A DNA stretch of 64,000 nucleotides from Diphasiastrum complanatum (Eukaryota > Streptophyta > Lycopodiopsida > Lycopodiales > Lycopodiaceae): assembly GCA_029204225.1 (NCBI GenBank), contig CM055108.1:47722815-47786814 (forward strand), read 5' to 3'. The position numbers and the translations under genes are program-made. Of this stretch, positions 24,591-36,589 are shown in pieces. How positions within the stretch are numbered: position 1 is the first letter of the stretch; each line of letters begins with the position of its first letter. Below the pieces are notes generated by a model. The model saw nothing but the letters and a program-made list of their open reading frames with translations. It searched no databases and was not told the DNA's origin.

Positions 24591-25682
24591 ACTACTAACT
24601 ATTTTAGTTGTTTTTAGTCTATTTTAGTGTGTTAGAAGCGGTTTTGGGGGTAGTTAGAGTGGATTTTTCTTGTTCTTTGATTGTTGATCTGTTTGAAGCT
24701 AGCGGAGGAGGTGTTTTGAGGTAGAGGAGACCTAAGACAAACTCTAAGGACTTGACACATCATCACCTAGACCAAAAACCCACAAAAAACCATAAAATCT
24801 ACATTTTTGGAGGGAAAAGTGAGAAAAAACAACATCAGACCTTGATTTCTCACAATCCATTGGAAACCAACTCTCACATGACTAACAGCAGCATGAGGAC
24901 ACAGTTGGAGCCCTACACATAAGCCTGCGAGAATTACTTCCCAGCAAATTTGCAGAAAAGAGACAAATATCAAAAAAATTCAAAAAACACTTGAAAAACA
25001 AAACAAAAAATTGCATTGCCACTCCTATTGAAGCTAGATCTCTCTGAGACAGGCTCACAAACAAGTATGTGAGAGTTATGCCACAAAACCACAATACTCC
25101 CCACGTTCATGTGTTAGCAATCACACGAGAACAGAAGTGGAAGGGGTGGCACCATCACCACCACCATCAGTATCAATGGCTGAAGATCAACCTTCTATGG
25201 CATGACCATATCCTAACGCCAAGGAAGAAGGAATTCAATATCAGAAAATCCGCCATTGGATACAAGAAGCCCAGGCAGAGGAAGCTGCACAAGCGAAAGT
25301 AAAACTTGCAGTACCTACGGCCTCAGAAGTTCCAGTACCACCAGCAGGCTCACTCAAAGAACAGATCTAAATGACTGTTTACATCATCGGAAAGTACCTT
25401 TCCAAATGGCATAGCCTGAGGTTCCTCAGACAAAATTGCTCACAAGTTTATTGACCAGCAAAATGGACTTATCCTTGGAGAGTTCCTGTGAATTGCGCCA
25501 CAAGCAAAGAGTGCTCTTATAGAATGATTAAACTTGACACCTGAAGCAGCAGCAAGAGAACCCTTGTACTATGCCAGTTACGAGGGAACCAGTAATGTCC
25601 TCAACATTGGAGCAGCGTGGGAGAGTGAACAACACAACATCACCTTGCCAATCAATCACAAGCGATACGAGGACTAAGGGCA

Positions 25683-26015
25683 ATGGTAGATGGAGGATCT
25701 GGTGTCAACTTGATCTCCACTACCTTATATCAGAAATGGGATTTACAAGGGCTAAAGCCGGTGAAATTTGCTATCAACCAATCTTGTGTAAAACCAAAAG
25801 GTGTAGTTGAAAATATTCTAGTAAAGATAGCGGGAGTACAATTTGTAATCACTTTTGTAGTGATGGAAATCCCTGAATCTCCTTCCGCCTATCCAGTTTT
25901 GTTGGGAAGACCTTGGTTGAGAGTTGCGCAAGTGATTCACAATTAGAAAATTGGAAAACTCACCTTTGAAAACCGAGAGCAGGCAGTGAAGGTGGATCCA
26001 ACCACATGGGCGGTG
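25683..26015 (+). pseudogene. Ty3/gypsy protease remnant, truncated by a copia LTR
   Basis: The frame starts MVDGGSGVNLIS and continues to PVLLGRPWLRVAQVIHN, one stop, then LTFENREQAVKVDPTTWAVCE. The DGG active site and LGRPWL flap-end motif are typical of the retropepsin of plant Athila/Tat-like gypsy elements. The gag region (24591-25680) is not readable. The sequence is cut at 26015 by the TGTGA start of a copia LTR. No matching continuation was found beyond that element. Confidence 0.8.
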
Positions 26016-26291
26016 TGTGAGAAATTTCAACTAGTTTAGTCAAGTTTAGTCATATTTTGGTTAAATGTCAATATTAGGCCAATATGCATTTTAGACTTAG
26101 AGATAAACTTTATGAAAGTTATTTTAGTCTAAGTTCATTTGAACTACCACTTTTGAAAAGTGTGGAAAAGTTAGGAGGTCGAGTTTGGAAGGTTCAAATT
26201 TGAGCACTTGGTTCATCGAATCTAGTCCACATTAATAGTAGGATTTTTGATATGGAGGAAAACCAAGATCATTAATGAGACATGGACCTAC

Positions 26292-26300
26292 TATAAATAG
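26292..26300 (+). promoter_or_regulatory. TATA box of the split copia LTR
   Basis: TATAAATAG at the position equivalent to the TATAAAAG at 14315 in the related LTR. Confidence 0.6.
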
Positions 26301-26321
26301 ATGTTAACTCATGAGAAGAAA

Positions 26322-26436
<115 letters not shown>

Positions 26437-26570
26437 CATGCTTATACATGAGTTCTCTTGGATTCATCTATCCATTGGTGCACTATCTTGATGATATCTT
26501 GAAATCTTGTGTGTAGAATGCTCATATTTGCTATTTTTGGATCCACATGTGAGAAATACAGTAGGGTACT

Positions 26571-26823
26571 AGTTAAGAAAACAATTTAAAAACCCGACCG
26601 GATTAATCACCACAGCACAACGTCAAGTGCAATAAGACAATACAATAGAATTGCTCTTCACAAATTGTATATTCGAACTGATAAGCAAGTACAAAAATAA
26701 AGTTGCTTAAAAGCACTCAAAGGGCACGTAAAAGAAAGGCAGCCCGATAATTCTCGAACTGAGCACACGTGGTGCCGTCGAAATAAGAAAGCATTGCATA
26801 AGTCGATCATTGCTATTTTAACT
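26571..26823 (-). repeat. 3' LTR with AG...CT termini
   Basis: In element orientation it begins AGTTAAAATAAC and ends GTTTTCTTAACT. Both boundaries are fixed independently by the target duplication, the purine tract and the primer site, so the ends are not the usual TG...CA. Confidence 0.9.
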
Positions 26824-26939
26824 CTCTCCCTCAATGATCGACGTCTCTCTTTACTTTAAAGTTTACTCTATTCATGGAACATACCTCCATGATAGTATTA
26901 CAAGTAAAGGCTTTTTACATAACCAGATCTAAGTCAAGT

Positions 26940-29560
26940 TTAGCTCTAAAACTTCTCTTTACTTAAAGCTTTCGTTAATATATCAGCAACTTGTAACAAC
27001 GTAGAATAGTGTGCAATACTTATATCTTCATATTGTAGCTTTTCACGCACAAAGTGATATTCTACCTCAACATGTTTTGTCCTTGCATGAAAGACAAGAT
27101 TCTTAGCCAATTGTATTCCACTTTGGCTATCACAGAAAATAACAGTAGGATTTACCTGCTTCATGCCAATATTACATAACAACTTACGCAGCCAAATAAC
27201 TTCCTGGGTGGCAGAACTTAATGCTTTATATTCGGCTTCTGTAGAAGAAAGAGAGATGGTATCTTGCTTCTTGATAGACCATGAAAAACAGCCGCCTCTA
27301 AAATTGAAAGCATAACCTGTTGTTGACTTTCTATCATCTACATTTCATGCCTAATTAGCGCCAACATAACCCTGCAACTTAGGTAAAGCTTTGTCTTTTG
27401 TAGATCAGACCAAGGTTAGATGTACCTTTCACATACCTCAAAATCTTTTTTGCAGCTTTCCAATGGTCCATAGTGGGTGATGACATGAATTGGCTAATCA
27501 GACTTACAACATAGCGGATATCAGGACGTGTAGTCATAAGATATATCAAACTCTCAACTAGTTGACGAAATAAAGTGGCGTCAACATGTGCACTATCATC
27601 AATACGAGATAATTTCTTACCAGCTTCGCAAGGGGTGATGGAAGGTTTGCACACATGATCAAAACGCATGTATGCCTTCGTCCTCTCACCATAACCGACA
27701 AAGATACACTTGATTGCTTTTGCATCAAGTTTCTTTGCTCCTCCTTTGGCACATGTACAAGGCCTTACATCCAATGACACGAAACTTGTCGATTTTTGGC
27801 TTTAATCCTGTAAATGCTTCTTCGAGAGTCACATTTGGAACCGCAACTATAGGGCTCCTATTTTTCAAGAACGTTGTCGCACTGCACGCTTCCGACCAAA
27901 GTGAATCGGTCAAGCCCATTTGCTTCCTCATGGAGTGTGCACTCTCCAGAATAGTCCTGTTTTTCCTTTCAACTACACCATTACTATGCGGTGTGTGTGA
28001 TTGTGTGAATTGTCTTTTGATGTTGTGTTCCTTGCAACAGTCCTCAAAATCATCAGATTTGTATTCGCCCCCTCTATCACATCTTAGCACTTTGATGCGT
28101 GCATCCAGTTGGTTCTCTACTGAAGTCTTAAACTCCTTGAAGCGAGCAAAAGTGTCATATTTCTTCTTCAAGAAATAAATCCACGTCCTCCTAGAATAAT
28201 CATCTATTAAATTCATAAAATAATATGCTTTTCCCAACGACATGGTCTTCATTGGGCCACTTAGGTCGCTGTGAATAAGTTCCAGCAGTTTCTTAGCTCT
28301 TGCAACTCCACCTTTCTTGAATGTCTCCCTGTGATACTTTCCCATGACGCATCCTTCACATATTGCGTGATGATCATCCTGTAATGCTGGTAATCCTATT
28401 ACCATCTTCAGCTTCGCCATCAATCTTAAGCTCCCATAGTTCAAGTGACCAAGTCTTATATGCCACAACTCAGATTGAGATGTTGTTGAGATAGGCAAAC
28501 CATATTCTCCTGGTTTTGCAGCATCCAATTTATAAAGGCCACAGTTACTATCTCTATAACCTTTTGCCACCACTTTATGGTTGTGGTTCATATCCCTCAT
28601 AAGGCATCCATCCTTGACAAATTCAATCTTAAGATGTTGATTTTCCATTACTCCAACAGAGAGCAAACTCTTTTTGAGTCCAGGAACATAAAGCACATTA
28701 GGGATATTCTTGATTTTACCATCAGAAAACTACACAGGTACATTGCCAACACCCTGTATTTGGCATCCTCCCCATTGGCTTGAGTGACATTTTCCCCATC
28801 ATGGATTTGTGAGAATTTCTCAAACCAATCACGTTTCCCAGTCATATGCCTTGTGGCGCCTGAATCTATAAACCATCTGGCACCATCATCAACCTGGGAT
28901 GCCAATGCCGATGAGAAGACACTTGTCTCATCATCTTCCTCATCATCTTCGTCAATGTTGCCTTGTTGTTTCACCTTTTCTGCCTTTATGCCCACTTTCT
29001 TCTTATAACACTCGCGTGCCCAATGACCCGGTTTGTAGCAATAGTAACATTTGTCTTTCTTCTTCTTTTTTGTCTTCGATGACGACTCTCCCTCATCATC
29101 ATCCTTGGATTTCTTGGAAATCCTTTTCCATCCTTCATGCTTGCCTTTAGCAAGCAAGGCTTGATCCTCCTGTGGGGTTTGCCTTGACTTCACCACTTCG
29201 CGGCGCTGCTCTTCCTGCAACATGATTCTATGGAAGTCTTCAAAAATAGGCAATCTCTCCCTCGAAGTGATGCCGCTCACAAACATTTGTAGCCCTTCCG
29301 AGACACCGCTCATAGTGGTATGTACCAATTCAACGTCCCTAATTGGTTCTCCAATTGCCCAAGTTGATCTCTCATCTCCTTTATCCTGGTGAAGAAAGAT
29401 CCCACCGATTCGCCTTCTTCCATCCTGATTGCATTCAATCTCGACTTCAAGAACATGGTTCGAACTAGAATGCAAGTTTGAAATTGCATTCTAAGAGCTT
29501 CCCAAACTCCCCTAGCTATTATGGCATCACTTATATGGGTGATCACATGGTCTTTCACTA
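26940..29560 (-). pseudogene. Copia gag-protease-integrase-(RT deleted)-RNase H, several frameshifts
   Basis: Reading from 29560 downward: gag (ARGVWEALRMQFQT; zinc knuckle CYYCYKPGHWAREC near 29020), then protease WFIDSGATRHMTG near 28865. Integrase follows (LWHIRLGHLNYGSL; CDRGGEY; HTPHSNGVVERKNRT; 27725-28696). The integrase tail IFVGYGERTKAYMRF at 27680 jumps near 27655 into the very end of RT (LSRIDDSAHVDATLFRQLV, then LIYLMTTRPDIRYV), deleting the RT catalytic region. RNase H is at 26946-27320 (CDSQSGIQLAKN, ARTKHVEVEYHFV, VADILTKALSKEKF). At least four frame changes or stops are needed to read it. Confidence 0.9.
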
Positions 29561-30330
29561 AAAGATTGAGAAAATTCGTGGTTGTTGATAAACCAATGGC
29601 CCACGTTGCTCCCTGGGTTTACAATCCTCACTGTCGATCCTTTGAAGATCAAATCCTAAATCAACAAGAGATTTTTGTGCACTCAAGCTTGCACTTCCAT
29701 ACACTGGCGCCTTCCATGCACCAAGTCTTCACTACGAATCAGCGCACGCGAGCCTTCATGGCTTCTCTAGCTAGTTTCAGCTATGGTAAAAGGATTTCAA
29801 ACCCTCTTTGTAGCTCTTCAAAGTCTGCCCATGCTTCTCAATCTGTGCGCGGTTGTCCACGATCAGTTGACAGATCCCTTCCCACACCAGGGCGCCCAGT
29901 TGCACACATTCACAACTTTGAACAAAGTTTTGTGTTGAGAGAGATCTTGATTACAACTCCTCTAAACCCTGGCTTCCAAGGAATACACCTTTACTGAGAC
30001 TTTCCACGGTCCTTTTCATAATTTCTTTGAGCAGCTACCTATCCCTCTGAGGTCGCCCAACAACAAAGCAATCTTTTGCACCAAACCGCTCTTCAAACGG
30101 TGTCTGATTGGATTCAAATCAATCACTAATGCCAAGCAACCCTCTAGAAGAATTTTGGGCTTCAATCTTTGCTTGCTTTCTGATTTAGCCAACAATTCCC
30201 TGTCTCTGAATTCTTTTTACAGTTTCGAGCCATTCCACGAATCTCCACAGACTCGGGTTTGTGCTTTCTAGCCAACAAACCGTCGTGAATTCACAGCTCT
30301 CTGTTCTTGTCCAGTGATTGTAGCCACCAA

Positions 30331-30344
30331 GGGCTCTGATACCA
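30331..30344 (-). promoter_or_regulatory. Primer binding site (initiator Met-tRNA type)
   Basis: Minus strand TGGTATCAGAGCCC, immediately inside the 5' LTR. Confidence 0.95.
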
Positions 30345-30597
30345 AGTTAAGAAAACAGTTTAAAATTTCGACCGGATCAATCACCATAGCACAACATCAA
30401 GTGCAATAAGACAAGACAACAGAATTACTCTCCACAAACTGTATATTCGAACTAATAAACAAGTACAAAGATAAAGTTGCTTAAAAGCACTCAAAGGGCT
30501 CGTAAAAGAAAGATGGCCCGATAATTCTAGAACTGAGCACATGTGGTGCCGTCGAAATAAGAAAGCACTGTATAAGTCGATCATTGTTATTTTAACT
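30345..30597 (-). repeat. 5' LTR with AG...CT termini
   Basis: Same length and termini as the partner at 26571. Its TTAACT end directly touches the primer site. Confidence 0.9.
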
Positions 30598-30602
30598 GTA
30601 CT

Positions 30603-30789
30603 GTTATTATATGGACATCAACTTCATTTTGTCATATGTTTGATGTTTGATCAATATCTTGTTGAGTTTACATCTCTTTCATCAAGTAGATGTTGGTTTT
30701 CTACATTGCAAATGGTGTAAATAGTGTTGTCTTCATAAACAAAGATCAATAGATGATTTTGGATCTTAAATGGCCTTAAATTCTTCACA
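30603..30789 (+). repeat. Copia LTR, right part of the split LTR
   Basis: Continues the LTR begun at 26016 and ends ATTCTTCACA at 30789, followed by the primer site. Confidence 0.85.
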
Positions 30790-30801
30790 TGGTATCAAAG
30801 C
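30790..30801 (+). promoter_or_regulatory. Primer binding site of the outer copia element
   Basis: TGGTATCAAAGC directly after the LTR end; one base off the canonical site. Confidence 0.9.
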
Positions 30802-31390
30802 TCTTGTGTTGCAGGTTATGGAAGGTACAGCCACATTAGAAAAGATTTGGAGGAGTTTCTATCTCTAGAGCATGCTAGAATAGTTTCTACTCAAAAATCA
30901 AGACTTTTGCATGTGTAGAATTGATCTTTTATAGGTCAAAACTCAATTTAGGTTTATGAACTTGAAGTAGGCCGATTTCACAAATGTGTAACTGAGATTG
31001 AGCAATTTTAATTGCATTAGGAAAGCTTCATTAGAGGCTACAAGATTTTATATCAAGATTTTTGCAATTCCATGTAGAATTTGGAAAATTCAATTTTTTG
31101 TGATTTTGTCAAAACCCTAATTTTGATTGGATCTCTATTTTTTGAAGTTTCTAGACTTTAATAGAGTCTGTTTCAATATTAGAAAGTGGCAAGACTCATT
31201 AGATTGTATGTGGATCATAGGTTGATCAAGAATTCTTCATTCTATGTATCGATTTGCTAATAATAAGTGCTAGAAGAGAATTGAGAGTTTCCATATCTTT
31301 GTGATTTCTTTTTTAATACATTTGTTGTCGTTCAAAAGAGTGCTTTGAGCATTGGAACAGGTTGAAAGGAGAAGATCATGTCACTTCAAC

Positions 31391-32650
31391 ATGGCTACAA
31401 GTGGCGGCTTTATGTTGGAGAGCAATGACAGGCTTACCTCAATCAACCATTCTACTTGGAAGGCGAGGATGGAGTCTTTATTGGAGATGAATGAGTTGAT
31501 GGACATTGTTGCATGTGTGGAGGAGAGGCCTGAAGCACCTCAAGATCGAGTGAGGTATGACAAGAGAGCTAAAAGAGCTCTACACATGATAAAGATGAAT
31601 ATTACCAATGAACTTCTCAAAGAAGTTGGTAAGTGTACTTCATCAAAGGAGGCTTGGGAATCTTTCTAGAGTGTTGACTCTAAGAAGACAAATCCTTCAA
31701 AGTTTGCAAAAGAAGGAAGATGGTGCTCATGCTTTTGTGTTGAGAGTAAAAGCATTCAATGATGAGTTAGCATATATTGATGAGAGCATTAAGAATGTAG
31801 AACTTGTTCGAGTTATACTTAATGGCTCGTTGGATGATCATGATAATCTTGTTTAAAGTTTTGCTATTCAAAAGACTTTGCCAAGTATTGTGGATTTGCA
31901 AGAGATTTTGGTGAATGAGGAGTTTAGGCTTCAAGCAAGAGGTGGATCTACATCAACATCTCATTATGAAGAGGAGGCCATGTTCATCAAAGGCAAATTC
32001 AAGGGAAAAGGTAAAAGCAAGTGGTCTAAAGGGCAAAATCAAGGTGAGACTTTTTATTTTGGAAAAAGAAAAATAGATCCAAGTCAAAATGCTTTTATTG
32101 TGAAATCAAAGTTAGGGAGGGTCGATAACTTCAATCTACTTTGTGTTTATTGATTCTCTCAAGAGTAGTCAAAAGAGTAAAAATTGTCAAGTAGTCTAGT
32201 TTCAAATCTCTTTTGATCCTCACTAGCTCTTAAGGAGAGAGTGAATTAGACCTAAGTGAGTCTAGAAGTAGTGTTTGGATCTGAGAAAGTTGACTTTTAG
32301 CTCAATCTTGCTCTTTTTTTGGTGAATTAGACAAGACAATTTTTTCGAGCATTATTGACATTGGTGAGGAGAGTGAAATAGATAGTGATCAAGACCTTTG
32401 TGGATCTTGATATAACTTTGTGTAAATCACTATAAGGTTGAAAACAGCTTGGTTTTCACTTCTAATGACAACTCACATGTGTGTACTTTGTGTACCACAA
32501 TATTTTTTCCATGGAAGCTAGTGGAAGGATGTTTGTGTAAGTTGGAAGCTAATGTTGCTTTTGAGAGTGTGAACTTGGAAAGGAGGAGATCACTCAAGTG
32601 GAGACCTTGTCAAAGTGTTATCTTGCTAGCATTGAGGAGCGAGAGTTAAC
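31391..32650 (+). pseudogene. Copia gag remnant with a scrap of the pre-integrase region
   Basis: The leader from 30802 is followed by gag from ATG 31391 (MATSGGFMLESNDRLTSINH; MESLLEMNELMDIVACVEE). A frame change after KEAWESF continues as RVLTLRRQILQSLQKKEDG and a third piece to 32153 with Lys-rich sequence before the zinc knuckle. Further right, KLEANVAFESVNLERRRS (about 32540-32590) matches the pre-integrase stretch of the intact relative (DANIAVESVNLE at residues 418-429). Everything after that is missing and no 3' LTR was found. Non-functional. Confidence 0.85.
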
Positions 32651-34171
32651 AGTCCGCTTAGGGCATTGAAACAAATGCTAATTGCCTTTGCATATGGTAC
32701 AAAGACTCATATTTGAACCAAAAGAACTAGAGAGTCCAGTAAGTCTTCATTTAGGAGGCCGATTATCTTCAGAAGAGCGTGAGTTGCCCAAGTATTGAAA
32801 AATTGTTCATCGTCTTTGATCTTTGGGAAAAAAATCTTCGGACTGTGGATTTTACTGAATAATCAACATTTGTTTGATTATCGAAATTTTCCAATTGAGT
32901 TTTGTTTAGAGGACGATCATGATAACTGCGACAAAAATTGGAATTTGAAAATCAAAATTTTGAATTGGATTTGGTAATGATCAATTTAACCTTGGTTAAT
33001 TGTTGGATAGTGTAGACGATGGTACAAGGTCAATAATGCATTCAGCATAGTGAATCTTTTGGACAATATCTAAGAATGTCAATGCAAAGTTGAAGTTCGA
33101 GTCCAAATATTCTAATGGTGACGTTTCATTAATCTCAAAAATAAACTAAAACCCTTTCTAATATGAATACCATTTACAAATGGACCTCAAGTCTCAATGT
33201 AGGTATTATTCAATGAGAAGCCTAAACGCCCATTAACAAGTTAAGGACCTATTTAAAAACTAAGCTCCTTTCAAAGCTCTCTATCAAGGATATTACTTGA
33301 AAGGTTGTCTATCTTGGCTCTTGCGGACCAACAAGAATCTTGCCTACCAAAAAGCAATTTGCAGCCAACAAGAGAATCAATTTGCAACCAACAAGAAGAG
33401 CAATTTGCAACAAAAAATAAGCATTTCAATTTGCAGCCAACAAGAAGAAGCAGATTAATTACATTGTTCTATTTGTGGTGTGTAGGTCTTCAAATGGAGA
33501 AGTGCAGATTCAAACTTCAACTAACTCATTTTCAGTGACTCTAGGAGTGTGAAGATCTGGAGAAGGCTTTTCTTTGGCTCACTATAAATTCTTCGACTTG
33601 CTGCTGTAATGCCCTTGAACTTACACATACTGTGAATTGCTGTTAATACTCGACCACCATTCAAGTGCATCAATGGGATAAAACATATAAATAATTTTGT
33701 TTTACATAATTCTACTTCCATATGGTGGGGTCTTCTTAGCAATAGAGTATTATAGCATTAGGTACCAAGACTCTTTCTTCAATCAGAAGCAACAAAAGTG
33801 GAAAATATCTGGCACATGCATGGCATTCATTACTTCAAAAAAAGGACTAGGCACAGCACAAATTTCAAAATCTTCCAATAAATTAACCATCCTGTGCACT
33901 TTTCTCAAAGGCTCCAGGGGAGACATCTTAGTAACTGCACTGGTGGTTACAAAAGGCAACTCAACTTTATCTGAATGGCTCCATGCAGACTGCTCATGTC
34001 CTAGCATCACAATATAGCTAACAAAAACCTTGGATGAATTCTGACGGGTGAAAAACTAGCCCTCAGATCATACAACATCTACTCACATTAAAATCCCCTA
34101 AGCTTTTGTCAGCTTGTATGATATTGATTTTCATTCAAGAACGTGGCATAGTAACCTAAGAGTCAGCCAGA
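32651..34171. other. Intergenic; probable RPL7 3' untranslated region at the right
   Basis: No recognised gene. A short imperfect minisatellite based on AATTTGCAGCCAACAAGAAG occurs about four times at 33326-33450. Minus-strand sequence just below 34172 should hold the RPL7 3' untranslated region, but a polyadenylation site could not be fixed by eye. Confidence 0.5.
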
Positions 34172-36051
34172 TTAATTCATCCTGCGAATAATTTCATTGA
34201 TTTTGTCTTCTCTATTTCCAGCATCCCCTGATTCAATGTAATGATTGCGCTTTTTTTTTAACCCGCCCAAAGGTGCACTCAACTTGAATGGCCATAAGAA
34301 GTTATTTGCTTCCTTGAAGTGAGGCCCCACTGAAAAGATCTCATGAATGAGATCTTCTATACATATTATGTTGTGGCTGCCCAGTGCCTGCAAGAAGAAA
34401 CTCACCATACTTTCTTTAGTGCCGCTTTGTTTATATGACTCAGATGCACAAGATGATCCTCCCATCCAAAACTATATGATGATCTTTAATTTGAATAGCA
34501 CCAAAATCCTGAATTGTGATAAGCTAAACTCTCTATAGCTCCGTACTCAAATTAAATCTGAGCAATCAAAACCCTCAACCTTTACATAGTAACAAAGAAT
34601 CTCAATTCAAAATCATAGTAACTAATTTCTAAGCCCTCCAAAAGAGTTCAAATTGAACTTTACAAAAGAAAGTCGGTATTCCCCCGCTATCTTTGAAACT
34701 TCAGGAATAAATCAGGTCTTCAGGTTTTTACTGTAGAACACTTCGAACTTGCACAGAGAATTTGAATCAAATAGAATCACAATTTGAGTCGGCTTGATTT
34801 AAATCCACCGCTTACTATGCTGTAGAACTGCTAGCATTCGTGCTGCATGTTCTGAAATCTGGATATCCAAAAAGTATATTATTGCATTTCTACATGAGAA
34901 AAAACTATGACCATACCTGTTCTATGATGGAATTATCAGTCAAAGGAATTCTCTGCTTGTCAAGCTTTCCATAACCTCGCTTATAAATCAGCTCCTTGAC
35001 ACTTTTCAGATTAGGATAGCTGTCATCCATCACCAAGAATGGAATGGATACAGGGTAACAATTCATGAAAATCCGAACCAGTAAAAATTCTACCACTGCA
35101 CAAAAGCAGGAAAAACTATACAGACAATCCTAGTTTTCAACAGTGGAATTAAACAATGTCAACATAAGAGGCATGAAGATGGAGAGTTTAGACAGACCCA
35201 TAGGTAACATAGGGCTCCACCCTTCTTAACATGTTCACAGTTGCCTTGTTCACCTTCATAAAGACACCATTGAAAATCTAACCATACATATATCATAAAC
35301 CACATTAGAGGCAAGGCAACTCAAGCTAAACTGCTGGAAGCATGGAAACTCAGAAAGCCAGTTTACCTGAACACAAAATTGACAAAAAATTTGCAATGTG
35401 CTGATCCTCCAGATTACAGATACACATGTATACAGACAAAGCGATAAACCCTCACCTGTCTTAGGCGAAGTAACTGCAGAATTTTCCTTGTCTTTGGGTG
35501 CATGTCATTGATACTGAGAAATTATCGCAGCAAGCATGCCATTCAAGATAGTTAAACTTCAAACACATTAACCACTTCCATACTACCAAGCTCAAAAACA
35601 GATACTTCAAATCAAACAATATACCTGTGTAGCACTTAAAGGATCAATTAGAACATAAGCACTCACCCCCGAATTCGGATGACAAATAAAATCTTGGCTT
35701 CAGGTTCGACATAAAAACCACCCTTCAGCTTTGCTTCGCGCTTAAGCCTGATAAGGTCTAGCTCCTAAGCAATTAAACAAACACAATCAGGTGATCAAAA
35801 CCAATCTTATGGATCATATCCAAACACTTATCCAATGCACCAAAGCGCGTGATCAAACGTGCCTGTTGCCTGTATTCTTTGATGTACACTTCAGCTCTCT
35901 TGAAGATAACTTGCCGATTCTTAGCATTCTTTGCTTTTGTTGATTCCAGCTGCTCCTTCCTTCCAAGAGCCCATTGTTCATCTCGTTTTCGCTTCTTTAA
36001 AACAGATTCGGGAACAGTTCGTAGTACAGGTGTCTCCACTTCAGTACTCAT
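34172..36051 (-). CDS. RPL7: 60S ribosomal protein L7 (uL30 family), six exons
   Basis: Cytosolic large-subunit ribosomal protein. Exons on the minus strand: 36051-35863, 35764-35667, 35513-35456, 35277-35198, 35019-34917 and 34387-34172. They join in frame without stops to 247 residues, the usual length for plant L7. Exon 1 gives the basic N-terminal extension ([28 protein letters not shown]). Exons 2-4 give the L30-like fold ([20 protein letters not shown], then [20 protein letters not shown]). Exons 5-6 give [30 protein letters not shown] and the C-terminus [12 protein letters not shown]...RRMN. The start is the first ATG in frame, and the length matches the family. Introns 2-5 are GT-AG; intron 1 appears GC-AG. 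The frame is undamaged, so the gene is probably active. Confidence 0.96.
35765..35862 (-). other. RPL7 intron 1 with an apparent GC-AG boundary
   Basis: 98-bp intron. The donor reads CAACAG|GCACGT and the acceptor GCTTAG|GAGCTA. Phase 0 is required on both sides, and no GT donor nearby keeps the frame and the expected protein length. Confidence 0.75.
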
Positions 36052-36498
36052 TGTTTAGATTCGGCAATTTCACTGTTAGCATACCAAACTATGAGAATAT
36101 TCCAGAAAAACGTTTCACGGGACTTCAAAGTAAACTAGCAGATTAGCACAAGCTCGTGGCAAGCCTAATAGCTTCCAGCTTGAGATGAATCCCCTCACAC
36201 TTACACGCGACTCCATTGGCAACTTACAAGACTCCAATAAGCTTTCAAAGACGGTCTCATTTATGAGACAGAACGCTAGTCTGGAATTCCAACATCATGA
36301 AAATCAAATTAGAGGAGGGCGTCGAAACCCCTCAAGACCAAAACGATCTTGGGGCCACAAATAGTACATGCTGCATGGAACATATGAGGTGGCATCCTTA
36401 CAATTCTAGCTAGCTCTATGCCCACATGGACCTTTTAACCTACTTGTCATTACTTGCCTAAATTAGCACAAGTGGGGTGTACTATGTACATTAAATGT
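36052..36498. other. RPL7 5' flank, partly LTR-derived
   Basis: No coding signal. Minus-strand sequence just before the ATG contains TATGCTAACAG (about 36072-36082), which could be a branch site plus acceptor of an intron in the 5' untranslated region. The LTR starting at 36579 extends an unknown distance into this segment. Confidence 0.4.
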
Positions 36499-36579
36499 GT
36501 TACCCCCATGTCTTATGCACAACTTACAAGTTACAAGTATACAAGCCAAAAGCGGCAAAATAGGCATTATATTTCAACA
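36499..36579 (-). repeat. Start of a copia 3' LTR (extent to the left unknown)
   Basis: On the minus strand it begins TGTTGAAATATAATGCC directly after a purine tract (AAGGGGGCG, 36580-36589) that follows the RNase H remnant. About 80 bp resemble the start of the LTR-like tandem copies at 4469 and 5796. The LTR lies upstream of RPL7 in the same orientation. Confidence 0.75.
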
Positions 36580-36589
36580 CGCCCCCTTA

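Larger units (their letters stand above)
26571..30597 (-). mobile_element. Complete but internally deleted copia element, minus strand
   Basis: Two 253-bp LTRs (26571-26823, 30345-30597) flank the element. The 5-bp target duplication GTACT (26566-26570, 30598-30602) is exact. On the minus strand the primer site TGGTATCAGAGCCC (30331-30344) abuts the 5' LTR, and the purine tract GAGGGAGAG abuts the 3' LTR. The internal region keeps gag, protease, integrase and RNase H but lost most of RT. By my alignment the LTRs differ at about 24 of 253 positions, mostly transitions, so the insertion is old. Confidence 0.95.

Noticed and set aside
33301-33450. Repeated AATTTGCAGCCAACAAG units as a possible CRISPR array
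   Set aside because: The units are imperfect and adjacent, spacers are not of equal length, and the host is a plant; it is a small minisatellite.
34172-36058. Short open frames on the plus strand across RPL7
   Set aside because: They overlap confirmed RPL7 exons on the other strand and have no similarity of their own.
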